Assembly: GCA_009668015.1 (NCBI GenBank)
Contig: WJYB01000007.1
Coordinates: forward strand, 124,001 to 188,000
DNA: 64,000 nt
Reading direction: 5' to 3'
Source of the DNA: Enterobacteriaceae bacterium RIT714
Lineage (GTDB): Bacteria > Pseudomonadota > Gammaproteobacteria > Enterobacterales > Enterobacteriaceae
Shown here: positions 45,325-53,631 of the stretch, one piece after another
How positions within the stretch are numbered: position 1 is the first letter of the stretch
How the letters are laid out: the number at the start of each line of letters is the position of its first letter
Made by a program: the position numbers and the translations under genes
The notes under the pieces: generated by a model
The model's database searches: none
What the model saw: the letters and a program-made list of their open reading frames with translations, nothing else
What the model was told of the DNA's origin: nothing

Positions 45325-46293
45325 TTATAAATAATCAATGTGTAACACGGCCCCCACGCTGATTTTACCGGGCGTAATGTCGCTTTTTGTCCTGACGTAG
45401 CTGACAAAAAAGGGAAGGATGATTTGATTGTTCACCGTTAACCTGCCAGGTGAGAAAATCTGTAGCGGTTTTCCTGTCCGGATGGGTAGCGCGCGATACC
45501 AGAACTGAACGCCAACGCCTCGCGCTGAACCCTGCACATTTTCAATATTGAATATCCCCTGAGATGCATCGTAAGCATCGCCATTGAGCGTTACCGTCAT
45601 TAAATGAGGTTCACCGTTACAGGATATTTTAACCGGAATGGGATAGCGGAAATGCTTTTTTCGCTCGCTGATACTTGCAGCGGGCTGCGCCGGAAGATGA
45701 AATACAGTCTGCTGCGAATCAAAATTACACACCGTTTCAGGCAATGTTGCCATCAGCTGAAGATTAACAATGGTGGTATCGTTTTTAACCGCGAAACGAA
45801 GCAGCGCGGCCTGATGGAATAACAGAACCGGCACCGACGCAATCGGCCCGGTTTTAACCAGCTCAATTTTCAGCGTAATGTTTTCCGGGCGTAGCGGCTT
45901 ATTTTTATTGACGACGCTAATATCATTAAACGGTATGGCTTTTAAGGTATTGCCAATTCGGGGTTGATTATTGTAATAAAAAATCCGGATGCCAATCCCG
46001 GGAACAGAGGTTTGATAGACGCGTTTCCCGACTTCTCTTCCCGCCAGAATCCCCGTTACGTTGAGAACCCCCAATTTATCGCTACAGGCCAGTTCATCGC
46101 TGCTTTTTGTTAAATCAGAGAGGGTGGCGCGTTGGGAATATAAAATATCGCCAATTTTTTTCTGCGCGAGAATATCCTTCATCACAAACTGAAGTCGAAT
46201 AGTTGAGACTCTCGCGCCATTACCTTCGCAAGCCCACGAATGCGATGAAAAACTTAAAATTAAAAGCAGGACAAAGAAATATCTCATCATCAT
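45325..46293 (-). CDS. Fimbrial tip adhesin / minor pilin
   Basis: A 322-residue secreted protein and the last gene of the fimbrial operon. The start was placed at the ATG at 46293, one base past the usher stop; MMMRYFFVLLLILSFSSHSWA is a clear signal peptide, and the longer frame overlaps the usher gene. Two domains are likely: an N-terminal receptor-binding part (about 20-180) and a C-terminal pilin domain with a Cys pair (VCNFD...KISCNG). It ends in GKISVGAVLHIDYL, the alternating strand with penultimate Tyr that chaperones recognise. Position and size fit a FimH-like tip adhesin; its ligand cannot be read from sequence. Confidence 0.78.
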   Translation of the reverse strand: MMMRYFFVLLLILSFSSHSWACEGNGARVSTIRLQFVMKDILAQKKIGDILYSQRATLSDLTKSSDELACSDKLGVLNVTGILAGREVGKRVYQTSVPGIGIRIFYYNNQPRIGNTLKAIPFNDISVVNKNKPLRPENITLKIELVKTGPIASVPVLLFHQAALLRFAVKNDTTIVNLQLMATLPETVCNFDSQQTVFHLPAQPAASISERKKHFRYPIPVKISCNGEPHLMTVTLNGDAYDASQGIFNIENVQGSARGVGVQFWYRALPIRTGKPLQIFSPGRLTVNNQIILPFFVSYVRTKSDITPGKISVGAVLHIDYL

Positions 46294-46294
46294 C

Positions 46295-48898
46295 TCAATC
46301 CAAACAGTGCAATGTCGCAATATTAAATTGCTGATAGCGTTTGCTGTGAAGGACGTCATAGCGAGCATGACATGTCTGGTGTTCACCAAAGGAAATCGTC
46401 AGAACACCCTGTTCAGGAATACCACTCAAATAGACTTGCCCGTCGTTGCCGACAAAGAAAGCACGATCGATGTCATTGACCTTGACGCTTGAACCATAAG
46501 GAATAAAGGCGTCACCACGGTATAATGTCGCCACCATTTTCTCCCCCGGGTGGGTGATAAATTTGGCCATCACGACGGCGTCCCGGGTTGGCGTCACCGT
46601 CTGGGAGATCGAATCCATATCGGCAACATCGCCGGTCTGGCTATCAAACTGAATGATATCCTGGGTGTACGGCTGAATATCGGGCACCAGGGCATATCCC
46701 CAATGATTGGTTTTCACCCCCGTGTTTCCGGCAAGCGGTAATCCGGCAACACCTGGCGCGCTAACCAGAGCAATGGCACCGGTGGAATATTTCCCTGGCG
46801 TCACGCCATTGGCATGAATAACGATTCCGCCGTTCATTCCCCAGGATGTCTTATCCTGGGCACTTTCATGGGCATAACCTATCTGGGCTTCACCCGCTCT
46901 GCCTTCCCATGTCAGATCCAGATTGCCGTTGTTCGTGTCATCGCCATCCTGGTTGTAATTGCGCCCCACCTGGACTGAATAGTTGAGCTGATGATCCTGC
47001 AACGCCGTACCGGAATATCCACTCTGTACGGTGTCGTTTCCTTTGGTATCCGTGGTGAGCGTTGACGATAAGGTGCCTGAATTATTTTTCTCAAAAAGAT
47101 TCAGCGGAAGCGAAGCCGTCACGGCAATCTGTTTGTCCCAGCCGGCACTTTCTGTGTCCTCTCCATTTTTATTCAGGCTGAGAGAGAGTGAAATCTGTGC
47201 GCTGCCGATGCTGGTATTCCACCCCGCCTGCCAGCTCTGAGAGGACTGATTATCATAGTAAAGGGTGTTATTTGCCGAGAGAAACAGGCTTTGGGAATCC
47301 ATGACCATCTGGTTAATCGAGACGGTGTACTCATATTCCTTTTGCTTGTTTTGGCTGTTGCTCTCAAACACCATGGCATCGGCAAGGGAAGCGTAATCCC
47401 GGGTGTAGTGCCTGGCGTTGGCCTGGATATCTGTATCGGTGGTGTCAATGTGCCGTGAATAGGCAAGGCGTTCGCTGACCCCGCTTCTGTGGCCCTTGAT
47501 GCCTGTAGGCACTTCGTCATCATCCATGCGGACCTGAGAGTAGGTCGTATCAAACATCAGCGCCCCCAGAAATCCTAAATCGGCGCCAATACCCAGATTG
47601 CCCGCAGAATAGTCGGATTCGGCAATCTGGACACCGTCTGTCAGCGTAAGGTTATAAGGCAACCCCCACGCTGAATTGAACTGGATAACATAAGCCTCTT
47701 TACTCTTCGTTTTGCTCTGAACTTTGTCATCGGTGTCATCGGTGTCATCATCTGGATTAGGGAGGATCTCGTTATCATCGGACGAGTCATCCGTTTCTTC
47801 ATCGGGTTTATAGCGGCCCAACGCCAGGGAGTATTTAAAAAAGCCCTGTCGCTGAAGATTGGTAATGGTGGCGTAGTTTTGTTGGAAATGGGTTTCTGAA
47901 CCGTCACTCTCCTTGATGGTCACGTCAAGCGTACCTCCCGTGGAAACCGGGGCGAGATCCTTGATGGTAAACGGTCCTGGCGTGACGTTGGTCTGATAGA
48001 TAACGTTATTGTGTTCTTTGACCGTCACAGTGGCATTACTTCGTGCGATACCGCGAATCACGGGGGCAAAGCCGTTGATGCGCCCCGGATACATATCGGT
48101 ATCGGTGGTCATCTGGACACCGCGCAGCTGAATGCTGTCAAACGTATCCGCAGACGTGTAAGTATCCCCGGCAATGAATTCACTTTTCAGGCCCGGGAGG
48201 GTTCGCTCAATGTAGGTGCTAATGTTGTTCCAGGCTTTTTCGCCGTCGGTCGGGTTCTGCCAGGTAGAGTTATTGCGCAGTCGCCATGCCCCCAGGTTAA
48301 TGCCACTGGTAAGATTAAGAAAATGATTGGTTTCACTCGTCCCGGTGGAGTCTGAATTCGCTTTCGTTTTAGAGCCGGTATACTGATATTGCGCGATGAT
48401 CGCGGGTATTCCCTCATCCCACTGCGAGGGCGGAACATAGCCGTCCAAATTCTGCAACATCATGGTTTGCGGGAACTGCAGCCTTAATCCCATTTGAGAG
48501 GGATCGAGCTGATAAGTTGCCTCTGGTATCGCTTTAGTGAGCAATTTGCAGGTTTTGTCACCGTCTTCAGGAAGATGCACCCCGGATGATGAGATATCAA
48601 TGCCAAACGAAATATAGTCTTCACGCGTAAAGCAGGGGGCGGGCGCTCCCTGATCCTGGTCTTTTAGCGTGACGGACATGACCTTAAAAGCTTTATCGCC
48701 ATTGAGAAAAACATGCAGCTTGTAATCTCCCTCTTTGAACTGCTGGGTGATCTCCTTATCAACATTTTTAATTTCAGGCGCACCATCCATCGCTTTCAAT
48801 AAAGCCGGATCATAGTGATTTTCTGCATGGGCGATGGACATGCCGTTTTTAACTGAAAATAACGCCATGCAAAGCATGGCGATACGCGTCTTACGCAT
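46295..48898 (-). CDS. Fimbrial outer-membrane usher (FimD/PapC family)
   Basis: Outer-membrane pore that receives chaperone-subunit complexes and polymerises the pilus. It has 867 residues with a signal peptide ending SIAHA. In order: the N-terminal periplasmic domain (about 27-150, with the Cys90/Cys117 pair), the beta-barrel (LGAWRLRNNSTW; SEFIAGDTYTSADTFDSIQLRG), the plug (about 265-345; NATVTVKEHNNVIYQTNVTPGPF), and the C-terminal domains with a Cys pair (TCHARY, HCLD). Oddity: an Asp/Glu-rich insert at about 365-391, straight after the plug, where FimD has a short turn. It is seven bases after the chaperone gene. Confidence 0.93.
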   Translation of the reverse strand: MRKTRIAMLCMALFSVKNGMSIAHAENHYDPALLKAMDGAPEIKNVDKEITQQFKEGDYKLHVFLNGDKAFKVMSVTLKDQDQGAPAPCFTREDYISFGIDISSSGVHLPEDGDKTCKLLTKAIPEATYQLDPSQMGLRLQFPQTMMLQNLDGYVPPSQWDEGIPAIIAQYQYTGSKTKANSDSTGTSETNHFLNLTSGINLGAWRLRNNSTWQNPTDGEKAWNNISTYIERTLPGLKSEFIAGDTYTSADTFDSIQLRGVQMTTDTDMYPGRINGFAPVIRGIARSNATVTVKEHNNVIYQTNVTPGPFTIKDLAPVSTGGTLDVTIKESDGSETHFQQNYATITNLQRQGFFKYSLALGRYKPDEETDDSSDDNEILPNPDDDTDDTDDKVQSKTKSKEAYVIQFNSAWGLPYNLTLTDGVQIAESDYSAGNLGIGADLGFLGALMFDTTYSQVRMDDDEVPTGIKGHRSGVSERLAYSRHIDTTDTDIQANARHYTRDYASLADAMVFESNSQNKQKEYEYTVSINQMVMDSQSLFLSANNTLYYDNQSSQSWQAGWNTSIGSAQISLSLSLNKNGEDTESAGWDKQIAVTASLPLNLFEKNNSGTLSSTLTTDTKGNDTVQSGYSGTALQDHQLNYSVQVGRNYNQDGDDTNNGNLDLTWEGRAGEAQIGYAHESAQDKTSWGMNGGIVIHANGVTPGKYSTGAIALVSAPGVAGLPLAGNTGVKTNHWGYALVPDIQPYTQDIIQFDSQTGDVADMDSISQTVTPTRDAVVMAKFITHPGEKMVATLYRGDAFIPYGSSVKVNDIDRAFFVGNDGQVYLSGIPEQGVLTISFGEHQTCHARYDVLHSKRYQQFNIATLHCLD

Positions 48899-48905
48899 TG
48901 TGAAT

Positions 48906-49622
48906 TTACCAGGCTACTTTTGCTGAGTAGTCTTTTGAGGGAAGACTGTAATCATTCAATGCGCTCCAGGTCACAGGAAGGGTAGCGCCGTGTGAGCCTG
49001 TAACCGAAAACGTTTTATCCCCAAAAGGTGGGACAACCGTATTGTTCTGATCAATAGAGACCGTGACAGCATTGCCGTTAATCAGGACTTTATTCATCAC
49101 GACATAAAAGGGAGATGCGTTAGTGACGACGACCGTATTGTTGTCACCTTTCTTCCATTTTAAATTTTCAATAACCGAACCGGTTAATGCTTTCAAACCT
49201 GCAGGACGGTAAAACACTTTAATGCGGTTACTGACCGCCAGAAGCATTTTACTGGTGCTTTTTTCTTCGCTTTCTTTAATGGAGGGAATCGACTTAATAT
49301 TTAGCCACAGCAGGCTTTCTCTGTCTGTCGGTAACGCGCCGCCCAAATAAACCAGCTGTACCACATTTTCTGCACCAGGCTCCATCTGGAAAAGAGGCGG
49401 TGTGATCATAAAGGGAATCGGTTTACCTTCCAGCAGTGGATTTCCTTTCACATCGGCCCAGGCCTGTACCAGAAAAGCGCGGGTATCGTCATTTATTAAT
49501 GACAGAGTAACTTCGGGTTTAGCACCGTCATATATTAATCGGTTACTGCTAAGCTTAATGCTGGCTTGGGCGTTAAATGTACTGAGTAACAAGATGAACA
49601 GTGGATAAAGTAAATTTTTCAT
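48906..49622 (-). CDS. Periplasmic fimbrial chaperone (PapD/FimC family)
   Basis: A 238-residue chaperone from the ATG at 49622 (MKNLLYPLFILLLSTFNAQA signal peptide). The two immunoglobulin-like domains are evident. Domain 1 has SIKLSSNRLIYDG, FLVQAWAD and the conserved LPTDRESLLWLNIKSIP, and the subunit-anchoring Lys is in SNRIKVFYRPAGL. Domain 2 carries NASPFYVVMNKVLING and PFGDKTF. It caps pilin subunits by donor-strand complementation. It lies between the two pilin genes and the usher gene. Confidence 0.94.
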   Translation of the reverse strand: MKNLLYPLFILLLSTFNAQASIKLSSNRLIYDGAKPEVTLSLINDDTRAFLVQAWADVKGNPLLEGKPIPFMITPPLFQMEPGAENVVQLVYLGGALPTDRESLLWLNIKSIPSIKESEEKSTSKMLLAVSNRIKVFYRPAGLKALTGSVIENLKWKKGDNNTVVVTNASPFYVVMNKVLINGNAVTVSIDQNNTVVPPFGDKTFSVTGSHGATLPVTWSALNDYSLPSKDYSAKVAW

Positions 49623-49663
49623 AATACTCAACAAATAAGGCCGCCTGAGCGGCCTGTCATTAT

Positions 49664-50212
49664 TTAAAGATAACTAATATGCAGTTGTGCAGTGGCGTGA
49701 ATAGTTCCTGGAACTGCTGTTTGAGCCGTTTTCACCACTTCAGCAAAGAAGAAGAAATCATGGTTAGTTATGTACAGATCCGGGTCCGTTGGGGCCGCCA
49801 ATCCGTCATTTAAAGGTAAAAATACTTTACCATCGGTACTCGGCGATTGAGTGCCAAACGCGACAGCCACGTTTTCTGCAGCACCTTCAGTAGTGTCGAT
49901 AGCAAGGAGTTTGGAATCAGTAGCATCCGGCGTCCCTTCAACGCTGGCTTGCACCTGACCTCCTGAACAATTTGTTGCGCTCAGGGTGAACATTGTGGCA
50001 TTGACCCCTGGGCCGTCTGTTTCCACGGTTCCCGCTGATGCCAGTTCTTTAAAAGAGACCGGCGTAACAGTGATGGGTTGTGAAGGTTCTAACATACACC
50101 CTTTCTCGGTAATCTTCCCGGTCGCTTCAAAGTCTTTGGTGTCGGGGTCGAGAGCATGGGCGGTGGACACACTTAAAAAAAGAAGTGCAGCAGCGCATGG
50201 CAATTTTTTCAT
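49664..50212 (-). CDS. Fimbrial pilin subunit 2 (FimA-type)
   Basis: The ATG at 50212 (MKKLPCAAALLFLSVSTAHA signal peptide) gives 182 residues; ATGs at 50224 and further up are in frame but closer to the upstream stop. The mature protein has a disulfide pair (EKGCMLEP...SATNCSGG) and ends GTIHATAQLHISYL, the pilin donor/acceptor strand. It is a diverged paralogue of the preceding pilin gene. It could be a second major subunit, an adaptor or an assembly terminator. Confidence 0.87.
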   Translation of the reverse strand: MKKLPCAAALLFLSVSTAHALDPDTKDFEATGKITEKGCMLEPSQPITVTPVSFKELASAGTVETDGPGVNATMFTLSATNCSGGQVQASVEGTPDATDSKLLAIDTTEGAAENVAVAFGTQSPSTDGKVFLPLNDGLAAPTDPDLYITNHDFFFFAEVVKTAQTAVPGTIHATAQLHISYL

Positions 50213-50234
50213 TTTTAAATTCATCCCTAATAAA

Positions 50235-50813
50235 TTAAAGGTAGTCAATTTGAATCTGGCCGGTCACATGAACGTTGCCCGGAGTAACGGAGTCGTCTGT
50301 TTTTAATAATCCAGGCCAGAACGGCAGAGTCATATTTCCGTTTGCATCGGCATTATAAACTTTTGAGGCAACGTTCGGCTTCAGCTGAGCCGAGTCAGAG
50401 AGATCGCCAACGAACGCACGCATCGCCACATCGTGTGCTGGATCATCCGTCGCGTCATTGGCAAGTGCGGTGGTGTCTTTCGAATCAGCTGTACCGATCA
50501 GCTTGACGGTGAACATTTGCTGTGGAGAACAGGCGCTTAACACAATATTAGGCTGCGTCGTTGGAGGCGTCAGGCTATTGTAACTCCCGGCATGTGCGGC
50601 ATCTTTAAGCTCGGTGATATCCTGATCGGCAAAGGTGATGGTTGCCGGGAAATCCACGTCACAGCTTCCGCTGGTCACTTCTCCATCAATGGTCAGCGTC
50701 TGGGTCAGGCCTTTTACTGGAGTGGTGTCAGCATGTGCAATATTTACGGTTGCTGCAAGGGAGAGACATAACATGGGCCATAAGGCGCCAGACATTCTTT
50801 TTTTGATTAACAT
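50235..50813 (-). CDS. Fimbrial pilin subunit 1, probable major subunit
   Basis: A 192-residue secreted pilin; the signal peptide ends VNIAHA. It has the Cys pair (SGSCDVDFP...LSACSPQQ) and the C-terminal NVHVTGQIQIDYL pilin strand. As the promoter-proximal gene of the operon it is the likely major shaft subunit. Its stop lies 22 bases before the second pilin start. The operon order is pilin, pilin, chaperone, usher, tip. Confidence 0.88.
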   Translation of the reverse strand: MLIKKRMSGALWPMLCLSLAATVNIAHADTTPVKGLTQTLTIDGEVTSGSCDVDFPATITFADQDITELKDAAHAGSYNSLTPPTTQPNIVLSACSPQQMFTVKLIGTADSKDTTALANDATDDPAHDVAMRAFVGDLSDSAQLKPNVASKVYNADANGNMTLPFWPGLLKTDDSVTPGNVHVTGQIQIDYL

Positions 50814-51601
50814 ATTTTAAGTCCATTAAATGTAATAAATAAAGAAAGGTTGATAGAGCAAAACCTATCAGTCACTGCGCAGTTGAGAATAGTCATAATA
50901 TAGGTTTGCACCTAGGGAAATAAATTGATTAATTGGTTTAAAATGTTACGAAATGATTTTTTCATTCAGGTTGATTATGTCTTTAGTTTTGATGAATTAT
51001 TGGGTGGTAATTTTAGGTGATATTATGAAAATGGTTTTGGTGATTATATTTTTATATTTGATTTGTCATTTGTTTTTTGGTCTAAAATTAGACTATGATT
51101 TGTGATGGCCGCTGGGATGTTATTTTTGATGTTTTTTGCAATATAATTAATATTATTTAATACGACGCTGTTTGGCGGGAATAAATTCCGTCGGACGACG
51201 GTACGGTGTGAGAATACGCCACAAAAATCGCCCACGAAACCGATGAAAATGTCTTTAATCGGACTGGTTTGAGAGATAATCGACTGGAACACGGGAGCAC
51301 CGACATCTGGTTTGATAAGTGTCCCGGCCTGCGAAGCGGCCGGAGCTATCGTCTCATGCGCCTGAATCAACATCACTGTGTGACTTTACTCGCCCTCAGA
51401 TAAGCATTGGCATTATATTATGTAAGGGTATGTAATATATTGTTCATCTTGCTGAAATATTTTTGTCATAAACCTGTAAGAATAGACTGGCATTTTATTG
51501 TTGGCTGTTTTTTTAGGGCATAAGCAAAAAATATATCGGTGGATTGGGTTGCCAATCTGGTGTATTAAATAAATAACGTATTCCGAAAGGATGTCACACA
51601 C
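50814..51601. other. AT-rich regulatory gap before the fimbrial operon
   Basis: A stretch of 788 bases, very AT-rich from 50814 to about 51160 and richer in GC from 51170 to 51400. An inverted repeat TGATAG/CTATCA (50851-50870) lies in the expected fimbrial leader, and a GC-rich hairpin CCGGCC/GGCCGG lies at 51324-51343. No invertible-element inverted repeats or recombinase gene were seen. The composition is that of H-NS-silenced promoter DNA. Confidence 0.5.
51044..51376 (-). CDS. Doubtful hypothetical protein
   Basis: A 110-codon open frame starting with GTG-ATG at 51376 (second codon ATG at 51373). The predicted protein (MLIQAHETIAPAASQAGTLI...) matches no family I know. The first half lies in higher-GC sequence and the tail in AT-rich sequence. 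There is no good ribosome site. It may be a gene fragment or chance frame in the fimbrial regulatory gap. Confidence 0.25.
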   Translation of the reverse strand: MMLIQAHETIAPAASQAGTLIKPDVGAPVFQSIISQTSPIKDIFIGFVGDFCGVFSHRTVVRRNLFPPNSVVLNNINYIAKNIKNNIPAAITNHSLILDQKTNDKSNIKI

Positions 51602-51853
51602 ATGAGCACTGCGGTATTAAACGTTAAAATAGATGAAGCGCTAAAAGAAAAACTTCGCCATTACGCAGAAGTTAATAACGAGAATTTAAGCGTGACCACA
51701 GAGAAACTGCTGCTGCTGGCGTTTGAAGCAGCAGAAGAGGCGGGAGTATCGGAGGCGGAAATTGATAATCAGCATACGGAAGAAGAGAGCGCAGCTCCGT
51801 TAACTCCTAAAGAAATCAAGGCACTACGTAAAATTCTGAAGAAGAGAAAATGA
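51602..51853 (+). CDS. Ribbon-helix-helix-type small protein
   Basis: An 83-residue protein with AAAGGA before the start. The N-terminus STAVLNVKIDEALKEKLRHYAEVNNENLSVTTEKLLLLAF has the beta-strand then two-helix pattern of CopG/RelB/ParD ribbon-helix-helix DNA-binding proteins. The middle is acidic (EEAGVSEAEIDNQHTEEES) and the end strongly basic (KEIKALRKILKKRK). It overlaps the next gene by ATGA. It could be an antitoxin-like repressor or a fimbrial regulator, since it is transcribed away from the fimbrial operon. Family assignment is by pattern only. Confidence 0.72.
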   Translation: MSTAVLNVKIDEALKEKLRHYAEVNNENLSVTTEKLLLLAFEAAEEAGVSEAEIDNQHTEEESAAPLTPKEIKALRKILKKRK

Positions 51854-52065
51854 AACCACAACGCTCTACCGCCAGTGACTACAAAGAAGCCTGCGACCTG
51901 TTGCGTTCAGGCTACGTGAAACATGTCCGTCTTGGCTGGAATATCGGAAGTGATGAGTTCTTTCGTATTGCGTCTGACTGGTGTGATACCGGCGCAAAAA
52001 TAAAGAAAGAGGGAGAAGATTTTGTTATTTCTCTTAAAGGTTTTCCGATTCCTCCTCAACACTGA
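51850..52065 (+). CDS. Small protein of unknown function coupled to the RHH gene
   Basis: A 71-residue protein (MKPQRSTASDYKEACDLLRS) whose ATG overlaps the upstream stop as ATGA, so translation is coupled. I recognise no family. Predicted mixed helix/strand: an N-terminal helix (SDYKEACDLLRSGYV), aromatic middle (HVRLGWNIGSDEFFRIASDWC) and a KKEGEDFVISLKGF hairpin. There is no signal peptide or membrane segment. A strong terminator follows, closing a two-gene unit. The layout resembles toxin-antitoxin pairs, but toxicity is not shown. Confidence 0.68.
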   Translation: MKPQRSTASDYKEACDLLRSGYVKHVRLGWNIGSDEFFRIASDWCDTGAKIKKEGEDFVISLKGFPIPPQH

Positions 52066-52082
52066 TGCCACTTTTTGTAAAG

Positions 52083-52119
52083 TGGCTGAGTGCATGCCGT
52101 TGCACTCAGCCGTTTTATT
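52083..52119 (+). terminator. Terminator of the coupled small-gene pair
   Basis: A perfect 11-pair stem GGCTGAGTGCA/TGCACTCAGCC with a six-base loop, followed by GTTTTATTT. Confidence 0.85.
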
Positions 52120-52128
52120 TCTTCGGTA

Positions 52129-53550
52129 TCAGATGACGCCACGTTTTACCGGGGGCGCGGTTTTGTTCAGCGTGTCCCACAGCGGTTTAATTCGCAGCAG
52201 CGCATCTTCAAGCGCCGCTGACTCAATTGAAAACGGCATTCGCAGATAGCGATCAAACGCCCCGGAAAGACCAAATCGCGTGCCCGTTCCCAGATGAATC
52301 CCCAGCGTTTCAGCGCGCGCGGCAAACTGTGTCGCCACCATGCCCGGCAGCTCCACCCAATAGGAAAGCCCTCCCTCCGGCTCGCAAAAGCGCCATTCAG
52401 GAAAATGCGTCTGCATCAAGGCGCTGCATCGCTCCCGGCGCTCTGTTAGCCTCTGTCGCCGTGCGGGCAGGAAAGCGGCGGAATTCTCAATGAGCCACAG
52501 CGTTGCCAGCTGTTCCAGTAAAGGTGAGCCGAGATCGAGGGTATCGCGTGTTTGAGCAAGCGAGGCAATGGTGCGTGACGAAGCGCGGATCCATCCCAGG
52601 CGTAATCCTCCCCAGAAGCTTTTACCTGCCGATCCGAGCGTAATCACGTTGGCCTGTGGGTTAAAGGCGGCCAGCGGGGGCGGTGGCGGAGCGTCAAACC
52701 ACAGATCCACCATGGTTTCATCGACCACCAGCGTGGTTCGGGTCCGAGCGGCGATATCGGTCATCGCTGCGCGAGTAGCAGCATCCATACAGCGTCCCGT
52801 GGGATTATGAAAATCTGGCATCAGATAGGCCAGTCGGGGGGCGGTTTGCGCCAGCGTGGCGGCAAAACCATCGGTGTCCCAGCCTGATTCGGGCAATGAA
52901 ACGCCGACAGGACGACACGATGCCCCCTGGATCGCCGCTATCGCCAGCGGATAGGTTGGATGATCGACCACCACCCGATCCCCGGGGCCGGTGAGCAGAC
53001 GCAGCACCAGCGCGAACCCGCTGACCGCACCATTCACCACCATCACTTCGTCTGCCCGCGTTGGCAGCCCTCGCGAGCAGTAACGCGCGGCAATGGCTTC
53101 ACGCAATTCCGGCAGGCCCAGCTGATCATAACCCGTTTGCGACAGGTGTTGCGTCATGGCGGTGAGCGCATGGGTATACGCCTGATGGATTTCCGGCCCG
53201 GCGCTAAGTGCGGCGGTAGAGAGATCCAGGGCTGTGCTTGTTGCCGCACGGGTCGGAACCGCGTGGCTGTCCGGCAGAATCACCCGTGAGCCGCTGCCGT
53301 GGCGGCTCTCCAGATACCCCTCTTCGCGCAGATGCGCCAGCGCGCTGCTGATCGTGGTCCGACTGACATTCAGCGCAGTAGCCAGTTCTCGCTCGCCGGG
53401 CAGGCGCGTATCCAGCGCCAGTCTGCCATCCAGGATCAGCAGACGCAGCGCATCCGCCAGCTGTCGCCAGAGCGGGGTGCGAGAAGAGAGCTGTTGCCAG
53501 TGACCCAGCAGGCGTACCAGAGACTGGCTACCAAAGCGACGTGATGACAT
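52129..53550 (-). CDS. yczR: MocR/PdxR-type regulator: GntR DNA-binding domain fused to aminotransferase fold (YczR type)
   Basis: A 473-residue fusion regulator. The N-terminal GntR winged helix (about 20-90; LPGERELATALNVSRTTISSALAHLREEGYLE) is joined to a class I aminotransferase-like domain (about 120-465). The PLP-binding lysine is in GSAGKSFWGG, and the PDFHNPTGRC and DETMVDLWFD motifs are present. The start was placed at the ATG at 53550 (MSSRRFGSQSLVRLLGHW); the frame is open 12 codons more. It is divergent from a YczE-family membrane gene, the standard partner of this MocR group, and probably regulates it. Confidence 0.88.
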   Translation of the reverse strand: MSSRRFGSQSLVRLLGHWQQLSSRTPLWRQLADALRLLILDGRLALDTRLPGERELATALNVSRTTISSALAHLREEGYLESRHGSGSRVILPDSHAVPTRAATSTALDLSTAALSAGPEIHQAYTHALTAMTQHLSQTGYDQLGLPELREAIAARYCSRGLPTRADEVMVVNGAVSGFALVLRLLTGPGDRVVVDHPTYPLAIAAIQGASCRPVGVSLPESGWDTDGFAATLAQTAPRLAYLMPDFHNPTGRCMDAATRAAMTDIAARTRTTLVVDETMVDLWFDAPPPPPLAAFNPQANVITLGSAGKSFWGGLRLGWIRASSRTIASLAQTRDTLDLGSPLLEQLATLWLIENSAAFLPARRQRLTERRERCSALMQTHFPEWRFCEPEGGLSYWVELPGMVATQFAARAETLGIHLGTGTRFGLSGAFDRYLRMPFSIESAALEDALLRIKPLWDTLNKTAPPVKRGVI

Positions 53551-53555
53551 ATGCA

Positions 53556-53577
53556 GTCCACTATTTGAAAACTGGAC
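53556..53577. promoter_or_regulatory. Candidate MocR operator
   Basis: The inverted repeat GTCCA...TGGAC (outer 5-base arms) lies in the short gap between yczR and yczE, partly over the yczR start region. MocR sites are usually short direct or inverted repeats in exactly this place. Confidence 0.35.
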
Positions 53578-53631
53578 ATTAATCATAGGGCCATTTCCGG
53601 CGAAGATAAAAGCATAAACTTCAGGAGAAAA

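Noticed and set aside
45325..50813. CS1/alpha-type (Coo/Tcf) fimbriae
   Set aside because: The usher, the chaperone motif LPTDRESLLWLN and the pilin C-termini are those of the classical FimD/PapD group.
50814..51601. Invertible fimbrial promoter switch
   Set aside because: No pair of matching inverted repeats flanks a promoter, and no FimB/FimE-type recombinase gene is in the window.
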